Assembly (NCBI GenBank): GCA_019454765.1
Contig: JACFNR010000015.1
Span: forward strand, 3,213 to 54,648
Direction: 5' to 3'
Source: Trueperaceae bacterium
GTDB lineage: Bacteria > Deinococcota > Deinococci > Deinococcales > Trueperaceae
DNA: 51,436 nucleotides
Every line of letters begins with the position of its first letter. Position 1 is the stretch's first letter. The translations under genes were made by a program, and so were the position numbers. Of the stretch, positions 1 through 9,926 are shown in pieces. Under the pieces are notes generated by a model that was not told where the DNA came from, searched no databases, and saw only the letters and a list, made by a program, of their open reading frames with translations.

Positions 1-706
<706 letters not shown>

Positions 707-710
<4 letters not shown>

Positions 711-1750
711 GAGCCGCCCTCCTCGCTCCGGGGAGCGTCCTCGGAGGCGGGCCGGCGCCTGAACGGCCTCCCGAGCAGGCCCACGAGGCCGCGCGGCATG
801 AAGAGGATGCTCGCCACCAACACGATGCCGTAACCGATCAGGTAGCCCTCCGAGAACGTGCGCTTGAGGGTCTCCTCGAGGCCCGCCAGCACGGTGGCGC
901 CGAGGATGGGACCGAGCGTGGTGTAGAGGCCCCCGAAGATCGGCGTGACCAGGGCGAGGACGGTCGTGTGGATGGAGAAGGCGCCGTCGGGGCTGACGCT
1001 GCCCAGGCGGTGCGCCTCGACCGCCCCGAGCAGGCCGGCGATGGCGCTGGAGAGCACGAAGGCGAGGAGCTTCATGCGGGCCGGGTCGACCCCCATGACG
1101 CCCGCCACCTGCTCGTTGGTGCGGATGGCGGTGAACGCCGAGCGGAGGCGCGAGCGCTGGACGAGCGCCGACACCACCACGGCGAGGACCAGCAGGGCGG
1201 CGTAGACCCAGAAGTAGCTCTGGTTGCGGAGGAACGCCACCTCCCAACGCTCCATGGCGCCGGCCACGAAGGTCGGCCGGAACAGGGCGGGCACGTTGAT
1301 GCCGGCGGCGCCGCCGGCCACCGGCGTCGGCAGGCGCTGCACGGCGGCCTTGAGCACCTCGGTGAAGGCCAGGGTGGCGATGGCGAAGTAGATCCCGAAC
1401 AGCCGCAGCGTCACCGAGCCGAGGCCGAGCGCCAGCAGGGCCGCCACGACCCCGCCGAGCGGGATGCCGAGCCACAGTGGCGCGCCCGTGAGCTTGAAGA
1501 GGACGGCGGTGGTGTAGGCGCCCGCGCCCGTGAAGGCCGCGTGCGCGAGCGAGAGCTGGCCCGTGCGGGCGAGCAGGTCCCAGGAGAGCGCCAGGGTGGC
1601 GAGGACGAGGGCGTTCGTGGCGAGCGAGAGGTAGCTGACGGACGCCCGTCCGAACAGCTCCCGCAGCGCCGCGGGCAGCAGGACGAGGAGGAGGGCGAAG
1701 AGAGCGGTCACGACGAGGTCGCGGCGCAGGCCGCCGCGCGGGCCCCTCAC
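707..1750 (-). CDS. livM: Branched-chain amino acid-type ABC transporter permease LivM
   Basis: Inner-membrane permease of the LIV-type importer, 347 residues, the usual family size. It is strongly hydrophobic with about eight to ten membrane segments. The internal LARTGQLSLAHAAFTGAGAY stretch is the hallmark GQxSxGHAxF-like motif of LivM. The open frame runs much further upstream, but that part only shadows livH. The GTG at 1750 overlaps the livH stop as GTGA, so translation is probably coupled. The arginine-rich hydrophilic C-terminus ends in the GTGA overlap with livG. Confidence 0.9.
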
Positions 1751-2613
1751 GCCGTCCTCCGCGAGCGCCACACTAAGACGATGAAGATGATGGCGAAGAA
1801 CACCATGTTCCTCAGCGCGTCGCCGTTGGGCACGAGCGTGGCGACGAGAGACTCGGCGAGCGCCACGGTCAGGGACGCCGCCACGATGCCGCGGATGTTG
1901 CCGAGGCCGGCAAGCACCACGATGGCGAAGGCCTTGAGCGTGAACGCGAGGCCCACCGTGGGGGTCGGCGACTGTATGACGGCTATCATCACCCCGCCCA
2001 TGCCCGCGAGCAGGGCCGACAACGCGAACGCCACGAGGTAGACGCGGTTCACCTCGAGGCCGACCAGGCCCGCGCCGATGCGGTTCTGGGCCACCGCGCG
2101 CATGGCGCGGCCGAGCGGGGTGGCCGCCAGGACCCAGTAGAGGGCCAGGACGAGCACGAGCGAGATCACGAAGCTGCCGAGCGGCACGGCGCCCACGCTG
2201 ACGCCACCGAACTGGAACCCGAGCGAGCGGTACGGCACGTTGGCGATGGTGCGCGGGTCGCCGCCCCAGATGAGGAGCGCCAAGTTCTGCAAGATGATGC
2301 CCAGGCCGAAGGTCAGGAGCATCTGGTTGAGCTCGGGCGCCTTCAGCACGAAGCGGATGGAAGATAGGTAGATCAACGCGCCGATGACCGCGAGGGCGGG
2401 CGCCACGAAGAGGAGCGAGAGCAACGGGTCGAAGCCGAAGCTCACGAAGAGCTGGTAGGCGAGGAACGCTCCCACCATGAAGAACTCGCCGTGGGCGAAG
2501 TTGACGATGCCGATCACGCCGATGGCGAGCGCCAACCCGACCGACACGAGCGCGTACAGGCCGGAGGCGAGCACGCCCGAGACGATGGCTTGCGGTAGGA
2601 GTGCGAGGTCCAT
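1747..2613 (-). CDS. livH: Branched-chain amino acid-type ABC transporter permease LivH
   Basis: Second membrane subunit of the LIV-type importer, 288 residues and full length. It has about eight hydrophobic segments and the conserved N-terminal pattern LYALVSVGLALAIGVIGIVN followed by FAHGEF, typical of LivH. It starts with ATG at 2613, 76 bases after the substrate-binding-protein stop. A hairpin lies in that gap, so the permeases may be expressed less than the binding protein. It is coupled to livM by a GTGA overlap. Confidence 0.92.
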   Translation of the reverse strand: MDLALLPQAIVSGVLASGLYALVSVGLALAIGVIGIVNFAHGEFFMVGAFLAYQLFVSFGFDPLLSLLFVAPALAVIGALIYLSSIRFVLKAPELNQMLLTFGLGIILQNLALLIWGGDPRTIANVPYRSLGFQFGGVSVGAVPLGSFVISLVLVLALYWVLAATPLGRAMRAVAQNRIGAGLVGLEVNRVYLVAFALSALLAGMGGVMIAVIQSPTPTVGLAFTLKAFAIVVLAGLGNIRGIVAASLTVALAESLVATLVPNGDALRNMVFFAIIFIVLVWRSRRTA

Positions 2614-2639
2614 GGTGGTCTCGTGCCGTGAGGGCGGTC

Positions 2640-2669
2640 GGGGGGCCGCGCATGCTCGCGCAGCCCCCC
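2640..2669 (-). terminator. Intercistronic hairpin between the binding protein and livH
   Basis: GGGGGGC (2640-2646) pairs with GCCCCCC (2663-2669), and an inner CGCG/CGCG pairing extends the stem. No T-run follows, so it is more likely an mRNA stabiliser or partial attenuator than a full terminator. Such hairpins after a binding-protein gene commonly let it outproduce the permeases. Confidence 0.5.
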
Positions 2670-2689
2670 GGCGCCTTCGGGCTAGCTGC

Positions 2690-3880
2690 TCAGCGGCAGC
2701 TCACGAGGGGGGCGGTGGCTCGCGCGGCGGGCCAGACGAGCTCGCGGACGCCGTCCTGGAACTGGAAGACGTTCCACATCTCGGCGCCGAAGCCCTGGTG
2801 TAGGGCGATGACGGACGGCTTGAAGCTCCACTCGCCCATGGGGGAGGGGAAGGTGCCCGACTGCAGGGCCGCGATGACGGCGGCCTGATCGGTGGTGCCG
2901 GCCGCGTTGATGGCGTCGGCGTAGCTCCACAGCTGGGCGTAGGCGAGGGCGGCCATGTAGTTGTCCGGCGCCTTGCCGTGCATGGCGACGTACTCGTTCA
3001 GGAACGTCTTCGCCTCGGGGTTGGGGAGGTTGGGGAGGTAGCCGATGAGGCCCGTCACGCACTGCGCCTCGGGGGCGGCGTCGAACTCGCTGGGCCAGCC
3101 CGGAGGGGCGCCGAAGATGTACTGCGGGACGTAGTTCATCTCGCGGATCTGGCTGGTGAGGGGGACCACGTCGGAGTCGTAGCCGATCCAGAAGAGAGCG
3201 TCGGCGCCGCTGGCGGCCGCCTTGGCGATGGCGGCGCGGAAGTCGCCGTTGCCGCCAGTGAGGGTCGACTTGAACGCCTCGACGAGGGGCACGTCGATGC
3301 CCGCGTCTTCCAGGAGACCGGCAGCCGCGGCCGCGCCGGGCCCGCCGAAGGCGGAGTCCTCGTGCAGGAGCGCCACGCTCTTCACGCCCGTGCTGGCCAT
3401 GAACCCGGTGGACGCCTCGGTGTTCTGGTAGTCCCACGGGTGCACGTGGAAGAACCACTCCTCCTTGCCGAGGAGCTCCTCGATGCCGTCGAAGCCGTCG
3501 ATGCCGATGCCCGACACGGCCCCGCCGATCCACGACACGATCGGCTGGAAGGTGCGGAACGACTCGACCAGCGCGAGCGTGACGCCGGAGGAGTAGCCGC
3601 CGGCGATGAACTCAACGTTGTCCTCCGTCATCAGCTTCTCGAAGGCGGCGACCGCCGTGGCGGGGTCGGCCTTGGTGTCCTCGATGACGAGCTTGAGGGG
3701 CTGGCCGAGCACGCCGCCGGCCGCGTTGATCTGGGCGAGGGCGAGCTCGAAGCCCGCCTTCTGGGCCTGACCGGTGCCGGCCGCGCCCCCGGAGAGGGGC
3801 GACAGGATGCCGATGGTCACGCCCTGCGCGGCCGCGACGGCCAGGAGGGCCACGACCAGGGTTGCGAGTATGCGCTTCAT
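2690..3880 (-). CDS. livK: LIV-type ABC transporter substrate-binding protein
   Basis: Periplasmic binding protein of 396 residues, in the usual range. A signal peptide (MKRILATLVVALLAVAAAQG) precedes the type-I fold opening VTIGILSPLSGGAAGTG. INAAGGVLGQPLKLVIEDTK is the family's signature region. The start at 3880 is fixed by the Shine-Dalgarno AAGGAGG a few bases upstream; the longer open frame upstream is rejected. It lies between an alpha/beta hydrolase and livH in the same operon as an acyl-CoA ligase, so its ligand may be an organic acid or aromatic acid rather than an amino acid. This substrate idea is inference. Confidence 0.9.
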   Translation of the reverse strand: MKRILATLVVALLAVAAAQGVTIGILSPLSGGAAGTGQAQKAGFELALAQINAAGGVLGQPLKLVIEDTKADPATAVAAFEKLMTEDNVEFIAGGYSSGVTLALVESFRTFQPIVSWIGGAVSGIGIDGFDGIEELLGKEEWFFHVHPWDYQNTEASTGFMASTGVKSVALLHEDSAFGGPGAAAAAGLLEDAGIDVPLVEAFKSTLTGGNGDFRAAIAKAAASGADALFWIGYDSDVVPLTSQIREMNYVPQYIFGAPPGWPSEFDAAPEAQCVTGLIGYLPNLPNPEAKTFLNEYVAMHGKAPDNYMAALAYAQLWSYADAINAAGTTDQAAVIAALQSGTFPSPMGEWSFKPSVIALHQGFGAEMWNVFQFQDGVRELVWPAARATAPLVSCR

Positions 3881-3983
3881 TCTTCCTCCTTCTGTTGCTT
3901 GCGGTCCCGCGCGGTGGCGGGTCTCCGGCTGCGCCGGCTGGGGGTCTTGGGTGGGCGTCTGCGGGAGGGGCGCCGGGTTCATG

Positions 3984-4823
3984 TCATGCGGTCCCCCCTG
4001 ACTCGGGGCCCCGTCCGAACGTCTGGGCCAGGAGGGCGCGGAACCGCGCGGGCGCTTCGAGGGGCGGTGCGTGCCCCACGTCTTGCCAGGTGATCAACTC
4101 AGCGTCCCGGTAGGCCCCGGCCGTCACGGCGGCGGCCTCCGCGTCGATGAGGGCGTCCTTGGCGCCGTGCAGCACCACGACCGGGACGGTCACGGCGGTC
4201 GTGGCGGCGCCGAGGTCGTACGCGGCGAGCGCGCGGGAGTTGCCCTCGTAGGCGGCTGGAGCCATGGCGAGGGCGTCGTCGACCAGCGCCGGGAAGTAGG
4301 CGGGGAGGCGCGTGGGTGTGACGGCCGCCAGCGAATCGTGCAGGAGCCGGCGGTCGGTGCGCATGGCCGCGAGGGCCAGGTAGTGCTCCTCCGGGGTCAC
4401 GTAGCCGAACGGGGGTGCGGCGTCCACGAGCAGGAGCGCGGTCACGAGCTCGGGGTGGCGCACGGCCAGCGCCTGCGCCACCGCGCCGCCGAGGCTATGC
4501 CCCACCACGCCCGCGCGGCTCACGCCGAGGCCGCCCAGGAAGGCCGCCATGGCGTCGGCCCAGGCGTAGACCCACTCGCCAGTGGGCCACCCCGCCGGCA
4601 GCGGGCTCGAGCGCCTGAAGTTGGGCAGGTCGGGCGCGAGCAGGAGGAGCCCCTCGGGCGGCTCCTCGAGCTGCTCCTTCCACCACAGGTGTGAGGCGAA
4701 GTTCCCGTGGATGAGGAGCACCGGCGCGCCCGCGCCGGCGCGGGCGTAGCCGAGCGTCAGCTCCGCCGCGTGGCCCGGCCGACCGGGCCTGTCCACGTTG
4801 ACCGTGAGGTTCGCCGTGGTCAC
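3984..4823 (-). CDS. Alpha/beta hydrolase
   Basis: Cytoplasmic alpha/beta-hydrolase of 279 residues. The oxyanion region LLIHGNFASHLWW is near residue 37, the nucleophile elbow GHSLGG puts Ser110 at the active site, an acid is likely in HGAKDALID (about 222), and the histidine is in VGHAPPLEAP (His251). No signal peptide is seen. The GTG start at 4823 overlaps the ligase stop as GTGA. Partner genes suggest hydrolysis of an ester, lactone or CoA thioester in the same catabolic route, but the substrate is unknown. Confidence 0.85.
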   Translation of the reverse strand: MTTANLTVNVDRPGRPGHAAELTLGYARAGAGAPVLLIHGNFASHLWWKEQLEEPPEGLLLLAPDLPNFRRSSPLPAGWPTGEWVYAWADAMAAFLGGLGVSRAGVVGHSLGGAVAQALAVRHPELVTALLLVDAAPPFGYVTPEEHYLALAAMRTDRRLLHDSLAAVTPTRLPAYFPALVDDALAMAPAAYEGNSRALAAYDLGAATTAVTVPVVVLHGAKDALIDAEAAAVTAGAYRDAELITWQDVGHAPPLEAPARFRALLAQTFGRGPESGGTA

Positions 4824-6361
4824 GCGTCACCTCCCGCGGCCTTCGCGCCGTGCTCTGCCTCGAACCGCTGCCTGAGAGCGGTCTTGAGGATCTTGCCCGC
4901 GCCGCTCTTGGGCAGCTCGGTCGCCACCTCCACGTGCTTGGGCACCTTGTAGCGCGCCAGCCGCTCGCGCATGTGCCGCGACAGCTCCTCGGGGGTGGCG
5001 ACGAGTCCGGGGCGCAGCACCACGACCGCCAACCCCACCTCGCCCCAGCGCTCGTCCTCCACGCCGAGCACGGCGCACTCGGCCACGGCGGGGTGGTCGT
5101 AGAGGCAGCTCTCGACCTCGCTCGGGAACACGTTCTCGCCCCCCGAGATGAACATCTCTTTGCGCCGCCCCCTGATGGTGAAGAAGCCGTCCTCGTCGGT
5201 GGCCGCCAGGTCGCCGGTCCACAGCCAGCCGCCCCTCAGGGCGTCGGCGGTGGCCTCGGGCCGTTCGAAGTAGCCGCTGAACACGTGGGGCCCTCGCAGG
5301 GTGAGTTCGCCGACCTCGCCCGGCGCGCAGGGCGTGCCGTCCTCGCGCCTCACGGCGGCCTCGGCGTGCAGGAGGGGCTTGCCGACGGACTCGGGCCGCG
5401 CCTCCGCCTGCTCGAGCGTGATGGAGAAGCAGTTGACGCCCGCCTCGGTCAGCCCGTAGCCCTGCCTGAAGCGCACGCCGCGCCCGGCGAAGGCGCGCCG
5501 CACGGGCTCGGGGCAGGCGGCGCCGCCCGAGATGGCCCAGCGCACGCGCGAGAGGTCGCGCTCGGCGAAGCTCGGGTCGGCGGCCAGCATGGCGTACATG
5601 GTCGGCACGAGGAAGAGGATGGTCACGCCGAGCTCCTCCACCAGCCGCAGGTACTCGACCGGGTCGAACCTGCTCTGGAGGATGGTCCGGCCGCCCAGCT
5701 GGTAGAGGGGCGTGGTGAGGACGTTGACGGCGGCGTGGTAGCAGGGGGTGGCCTGCACCGCCACGTCGGCGTCCGTGAGGCCCCAGGAGAACACGGTGTT
5801 GACGGCGTTGTAGAAGACCTGCCGGTACGGCAGCATGGCCCCCTTGGGCAGTCCGGTGGTGCCACCCGTGAGGAGGATCATCTGCGGGTCCTCGGGGCTC
5901 AGCCTCGGCGGGGCGAGCCGCGGGGCGGCTTTCCCGCGGGCGGTCACGCTCTCGTCCCAGGCGGCCAGGTCGATGAGGGCCGGGCCGCTCGCGCCCTCGG
6001 CGAGAGCGGCCCCCTCGGCGGTCGCGGCCGCAGCCGCCGCGTTCTCCGCATCGTGGAGCACCGCGCTGGGCCGCAGGTAGGCGCCCAGCTCGCGCAGCTC
6101 GCGCTGTGCGAGACGCACGTTGAGCGGCGTGTAGACGAAGCCGAGCTTGGCGGTGGCGAGGATGAGGTCCAAGTGGCCCAAGTGGTTGTTGGCAGCGATG
6201 GCCACGCGGTCGCCCTTGCCGACCCCAAGCTCGGCGAGGTGAGCCGCGGCGCGGTCGGCCCGCTCGTTCAGCTCGGCGTACGTGTACCAGCGACCCCGCC
6301 ACCAGAGGGCGTCGCGCTGCGGCGTGAGGTCCGCGCGGCGGGCGGCGACGTCGAGGATCAC
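4820..6361 (-). CDS. AMP-forming acyl-CoA ligase (long-chain or aromatic acid type)
   Basis: ANL-superfamily enzyme of 513 residues that adenylates a carboxylic acid and joins it to CoA. The P-loop TGGTTGLPKG is at 165-174, followed by GYGLTEAG, the hinge region GRRKEMFISGGENVFPSEVE and the C-terminal catalytic lysine in KSGAGKILK (about 490). The full domain set is present and there is no signal peptide. The GTG start at 6361 overlaps the preceding stop as GTGA; a longer open frame upstream shadows the KAS III-like gene. Substrate chain length cannot be inferred. Confidence 0.9.
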   Translation of the reverse strand: MILDVAARRADLTPQRDALWWRGRWYTYAELNERADRAAAHLAELGVGKGDRVAIAANNHLGHLDLILATAKLGFVYTPLNVRLAQRELRELGAYLRPSAVLHDAENAAAAAATAEGAALAEGASGPALIDLAAWDESVTARGKAAPRLAPPRLSPEDPQMILLTGGTTGLPKGAMLPYRQVFYNAVNTVFSWGLTDADVAVQATPCYHAAVNVLTTPLYQLGGRTILQSRFDPVEYLRLVEELGVTILFLVPTMYAMLAADPSFAERDLSRVRWAISGGAACPEPVRRAFAGRGVRFRQGYGLTEAGVNCFSITLEQAEARPESVGKPLLHAEAAVRREDGTPCAPGEVGELTLRGPHVFSGYFERPEATADALRGGWLWTGDLAATDEDGFFTIRGRRKEMFISGGENVFPSEVESCLYDHPAVAECAVLGVEDERWGEVGLAVVVLRPGLVATPEELSRHMRERLARYKVPKHVEVATELPKSGAGKILKTALRQRFEAEHGAKAAGGDA

Positions 6362-7386
6362 GCCGCGCCCTCCTCGCTCCAGCGGAGCGCCACGGCGTTC
6401 CACACGTAGCCCACGCCCGCGGCAACGGCCACGGCCAGGTCGCCGGGCCGCAGGCGGCCGCTCGCGCGGGCCAGCTCGAGCGACAGGATCTGGTCCACCT
6501 GTCCGAGGTGGCCGTAGCGGCTCAGGTAGGTGCTCTGCTCTGGCGCCAGGCCCAACTCGCGCAACAGGTAGTCGTGAGCGCTGCGTTTCACGTGGAGCAT
6601 GGCGAGGTAGGCGAGGTCCGCCGGCTCGGCGCCGCTGCGCTCCAGCGCCTCCCTGACCACGCGCACGAAGTTGGCCAGGCTGGCGTGCTCCAGGCGCTCC
6701 TTCATGCCGGCGGGGTCGGGGACGCGCAGACGGTAGTCGCTCACGTTGGCGGGAGTGAGGGGCGCCTTCGTGCCGCCCACGGGCACGAGCACGTCGAGCG
6801 AGAAGCTGCCGTCCGTGATGATGCTCGAGCCCAGCAGGCGGTGCCCGGCGCCGTGCTGCACGACGGCCGCCCCGGCGCCGGCGCCCAGGTTGTACATGAA
6901 GCGCACGTCGGGGTCGGTCAGGTCGATCAGGTCGGAGTTGCGGTAGCCGCCGGCCACCAGCACCACGTTCACGCTCTCGTCGGCCAGCAGGAGGTCCTTG
7001 GCCTGCTTGAGGGCGAGGACCGCCGTGCCGCACTTCTGCCCGACGTCGTAGGCGTAGGCGTTGCGGGCGCCCACGTCGTAGGCGAGCTTGATGCCGGCCG
7101 TCCAGACCGGGTACTCCTTGTACTCCTCCGTCATGGAGATGACGACGTCCACGTCCTCGGGCCGCACGCCCGCGTCGGCCAGGGCGCGCTCGCCGGCGGT
7201 GACCCCCATGGCCACGGGATGGTCGTCCGGTCCTGGCAGCACGCGCTCCTCGATGCCGAGCTTGTCGCGCACCACCCACTCGGGGAGGCCGGTGGCGGTG
7301 GCGAGGTCGGCGGCGCTGAGGCGGCCCGCCGGCACGTAGGTGGCGAGACCGGTGACCCCGACGCTCGTCCGCGAGGGAGCGCTCAC
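6358..7386 (-). CDS. 3-oxoacyl-ACP synthase III-like (thiolase-fold) enzyme
   Basis: 342 residues, the size of KAS III/FabH. The putative nucleophile Cys119 lies in DVGQKCGTAVLALKQ. His265 (in MLHVKRS) matches the second catalytic residue. The third position, normally Asn in a YGNTSAA-type motif, appears as His293 in RYGHLGQVDQ. The C-terminal RLRPGDLAVAVAAGVGYVWN is typical of the fold. Family members condense, transfer or hydrolyse acyl thioesters. Between a TetR gene and an acyl-CoA ligase, a role in acyl-CoA metabolism rather than bulk fatty-acid synthesis is likely. GTG at 7386 overlaps the tetR stop as GTGA. Confidence 0.82.
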   Translation of the reverse strand: MSAPSRTSVGVTGLATYVPAGRLSAADLATATGLPEWVVRDKLGIEERVLPGPDDHPVAMGVTAGERALADAGVRPEDVDVVISMTEEYKEYPVWTAGIKLAYDVGARNAYAYDVGQKCGTAVLALKQAKDLLLADESVNVVLVAGGYRNSDLIDLTDPDVRFMYNLGAGAGAAVVQHGAGHRLLGSSIITDGSFSLDVLVPVGGTKAPLTPANVSDYRLRVPDPAGMKERLEHASLANFVRVVREALERSGAEPADLAYLAMLHVKRSAHDYLLRELGLAPEQSTYLSRYGHLGQVDQILSLELARASGRLRPGDLAVAVAAGVGYVWNAVALRWSEEGAA

Positions 7387-7991
7387 GGCGCCGCCTCCGG
7401 CTCGGGCGCCAGCCCGTGCGCGACGAGCTCGAACGTGGCGGCCAGGACCTCGGCGGGCGGCGCCTCGCGGCGCCAGATGGCGTACCTGAGGCCGAGGAAG
7501 TGCGCCACGCCCATGAGCGCCCACGCCTGGGCGCCGGCGTCGGAGCGCCTCACCTCGCCGGTCGCCTGGGCGCGCTGGAGGTTGACCGTGTAGGCGTCGG
7601 CGAGCGTCTGGTAGTACTCGCGGTAGATGGTCTCGTCGACGAACTGCGACTCCATGACGACCCGGTAGAGGTTCTGGTGCGTCAGGGCGAAGCGGATGAA
7701 CGCCTCGAGGCCCAGGCGCTCCACCTCGAGGCGGTCGGCGGCACCGGCCGTGGCCTCGCTGAGGGCGTGCCTGAGCTGCCTGCCCATGTCGAGGACGAGC
7801 TCGCGCAGGGCGTCGACCTTGGCGGGGAAGTAGAGGTAGAAGGTGCCCTGCGCCACGCCCGCCCGCCGCGTGATGTCGGAGACGGAGGTGGCCACGTAGC
7901 CGTTCTGACCGAACTCCGTCTCGGCGGCGTCGAGCAGCTTGCGGCGGGTCGCTTCGCCGCGCGCTGTGGTCGGGCGGGGGAGTGCGCTCAA
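7383..7991 (-). CDS. TetR/AcrR-family transcriptional regulator
   Basis: 202 residues. The N-terminal helix-turn-helix (about residues 14-60) carries SVSDITRRAGVAQGTFYLYF, the classic TetR recognition region, followed by a helical ligand-binding domain. The start is TTG at 7991 with AGGAAGG about eight bases upstream. The gene heads the acyl-CoA/LIV operon, and an inverted-repeat operator sits just downstream of a strong promoter in front of it. Autoregulation with release by an acyl-CoA or acid ligand is therefore the likely mode; the ligand is inferred only from context. Confidence 0.9.
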   Translation of the reverse strand: MSALPRPTTARGEATRRKLLDAAETEFGQNGYVATSVSDITRRAGVAQGTFYLYFPAKVDALRELVLDMGRQLRHALSEATAGAADRLEVERLGLEAFIRFALTHQNLYRVVMESQFVDETIYREYYQTLADAYTVNLQRAQATGEVRRSDAGAQAWALMGVAHFLGLRYAIWRREAPPAEVLAATFELVAHGLAPEPEAAP

Positions 7992-8045
7992 CTAGGTGCC
8001 TTCCTGCCGGCGTCCACGCCGCACGGTCGGTGCGCGGCGCGGAAC

Positions 8046-8070
8046 CTGACTACTGATTCAGTTGTCAGTA
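8046..8070. promoter_or_regulatory. Probable TetR operator
   Basis: An AT-rich patch holds nested inverted repeats: ACTGA-T-TCAGT (8052-8062), TACTGA/TCAGTA (8051-8056 and 8065-8070) and CTGAC/GTCAG (8046-8050 and 8064-8068). It covers the expected transcription start of the tetR operon, the standard position for a TetR-family repressor site. Confidence 0.7.
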
Positions 8071-8099
8071 AGTAAAGCGCTTGCCGCGGCGGCTGTCAA
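8071..8099 (-). promoter_or_regulatory. Sigma-70-type promoter of the tetR-acyl-CoA-liv operon
   Basis: Reading the minus strand, TTGACA (8099-8094, a perfect -35) is followed by exactly 17 bases and TTTACT (8076-8071, 4/6 match to TATAAT). The operator lies immediately downstream and the tetR start is about 80 bases further. Confidence 0.75.
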
Positions 8100-8186
8100 G
8101 GCCACCCCAGCCCCGGTCGGATCTGCCTCTGAGATGACTCGGGCCGCCGCCCCGAGGGTCGACGCCCGGCCGGCAACGCCGGCGCC

Positions 8187-9917
8187 TCAGAGGTCGCCGG
8201 CCACCACGGTCACGACCAGGTCGGTGCCGCTCCCGTCGAAGAGGTAGGCGCTGCCGTCATGCACGAAGGGGTCGTCGGACCGGGCGAGCCTCACGGCGCC
8301 CGCGGCGCCGAGAGGGGTCGGCGCCGTGAGGAGCCTCCCGGCCTTGTCGACCAGCGCGAACCAGGTCCCCGTGTAGGTCGTGGGCGTCCACGTCTCCCAC
8401 AGGAGCAGACCCGCGTCGTCACCGGCCCGCACCGCCTTCAGGCGCGAAGCGTTCCCGGCGTCGACGTCCGGGTAGCTGGTCAGCCAGCGCAGCCCCGCGT
8501 TGCGTTGCGGCGCCCAGCCGCCGTTGAAGTCGTAGAACCCGCCGCTCTCGGTGACGCTCCCCGGCCCGCCCGAGAGGACGAGGTCGTCGGTCACCACGTT
8601 CGCCTCGCCGTAGGGGGCGGCCTGGAAGTCGGCGCGGACCTTCACGTTCCCTATGTCGCGGGGGTCCGTCAGGTAGCCGGCGGCCCGCTCGTTGCGGAGT
8701 GCCCGCCCGTCAGGGTCCGGCTCGCCCACGAAGACGACGAGCAGCCCGTCGTCGAACTCGAGCACCGCGCCGAGCTCGCCGTAGACGTTGTTGTCGTTCG
8801 ACCACCGGTAGTACGTCGTGCCGCCCCCGCTGATCTCCTCGTACACGGGGTAGGAGACGCCGGCGGGGCTGGTCGCGGTGGTGCCGTGCTCGGTCTTGAA
8901 GGTGTACACGACGCGAGAGGTCTTGCTGCCGACCGCGATCCGGTGGAGGTTCACGCCGCGGGGGTAGTTGTCGCCGTGGTCGATCGCGAGGAAACCACCG
9001 CCCTCCGCCGCCGTGAGGTAGGTGCCGAACGAGTGGCCGGACGTCTGCCCCAAGAGGCTGGTCTGCGTGAGCGTGTCGGCGTCGAAGGTCGCGGCCACCC
9101 CGCCCTGGTGGTTGAGTCCGTCGCTCGAGCGGTGCATGAGGCGCGAGAGCACGAGCGCGAGCTGGCCGCGAGAGTAGGCCAGGGCCGAGTGGCCCTCCCA
9201 CGGCCTGACGTCACCGGAGGCGATCATGTTGAGGCCTTGCCGGCTCGTGTCGAGGGAGACGGCCGCGGCGGCCGACTCGGCCGGGGCGCCGAACGTGTAG
9301 GCGCGCAGCGTGAGCGTGGCCGCGACCTCCTCCTCCGTGGTCCCGCCGGGCGCCAGGGTCAGGTAGTAGAGCCGCCCGGCGCCGAAGGTGGCGGCGAGCA
9401 GCCGCTCGCCCCCGCCGGGAAGGCTCCAGGAGCTGCCGCGCGCCAGGTCGGCGCTGAAGAGCGCGACCATGACCTCCCCGGCTGAGGCCGACTGCCACAC
9501 GGCGCCGACGAGTCCGTCGCACGCGAAACCGAAGTAGGTGCGTGGGGCGGGGTAGCGGTTCTGCCACTCGCCGGGCCCCGCGGGGGAGGTGCCCGCGGCG
9601 GCGGGAGCGGCGGCGGCGACGGGGAGGCGCACCTGGCTGGCGACCAGTTCCCCGCTCGGCAGGCCGGGGGCGGCCCAGGTGCCGAGCGGCACGGCCGCGG
9701 CCCCGGACGGCGTCAGCGGCAGGTCCCGGCAGCTGCCGCCTGGCAGGGGCTCGGGTGGCGATTTGGGCGGCGGCACCAGGTCCTCGAGGAACCCGCACGC
9801 CGCCAGGGCGAGCACCAGCGCCCCCGCGACGGGCGCCAAGCGCCACGCGCGCCTCGCGGCGCCGACGGCCCGGTGCGCGGTGCGCACGGCCCGGCACCCT
9901 GTTCGGTGACCGACCAC
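8187..9917 (-). CDS. Hypothetical lipoprotein, large secreted domain
   Basis: 576 residues; family not recognised. A positively charged N-terminus leads into a hydrophobic stretch ending in the lipobox LALAAC, with Cys41 as the lipidation site. The rest is a soluble domain rich in beta-strand, Gly, Thr and Tyr, with many short hydrophobic runs separated by turns, as in beta-propeller or sandwich proteins; no repeat could be aligned with confidence. The GTG start at 9917 lies 12 bases from the yhaN stop and has TAAGCT nine bases before it. Other GTG codons inside the signal region could also serve. Function unknown. Confidence 0.75.
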   Translation of the reverse strand: MVGHRTGCRAVRTAHRAVGAARRAWRLAPVAGALVLALAACGFLEDLVPPPKSPPEPLPGGSCRDLPLTPSGAAAVPLGTWAAPGLPSGELVASQVRLPVAAAAPAAAGTSPAGPGEWQNRYPAPRTYFGFACDGLVGAVWQSASAGEVMVALFSADLARGSSWSLPGGGERLLAATFGAGRLYYLTLAPGGTTEEEVAATLTLRAYTFGAPAESAAAAVSLDTSRQGLNMIASGDVRPWEGHSALAYSRGQLALVLSRLMHRSSDGLNHQGGVAATFDADTLTQTSLLGQTSGHSFGTYLTAAEGGGFLAIDHGDNYPRGVNLHRIAVGSKTSRVVYTFKTEHGTTATSPAGVSYPVYEEISGGGTTYYRWSNDNNVYGELGAVLEFDDGLLVVFVGEPDPDGRALRNERAAGYLTDPRDIGNVKVRADFQAAPYGEANVVTDDLVLSGGPGSVTESGGFYDFNGGWAPQRNAGLRWLTSYPDVDAGNASRLKAVRAGDDAGLLLWETWTPTTYTGTWFALVDKAGRLLTAPTPLGAAGAVRLARSDDPFVHDGSAYLFDGSGTDLVVTVVAGDL

Positions 9918-9926
9918 GGTTGCCTA

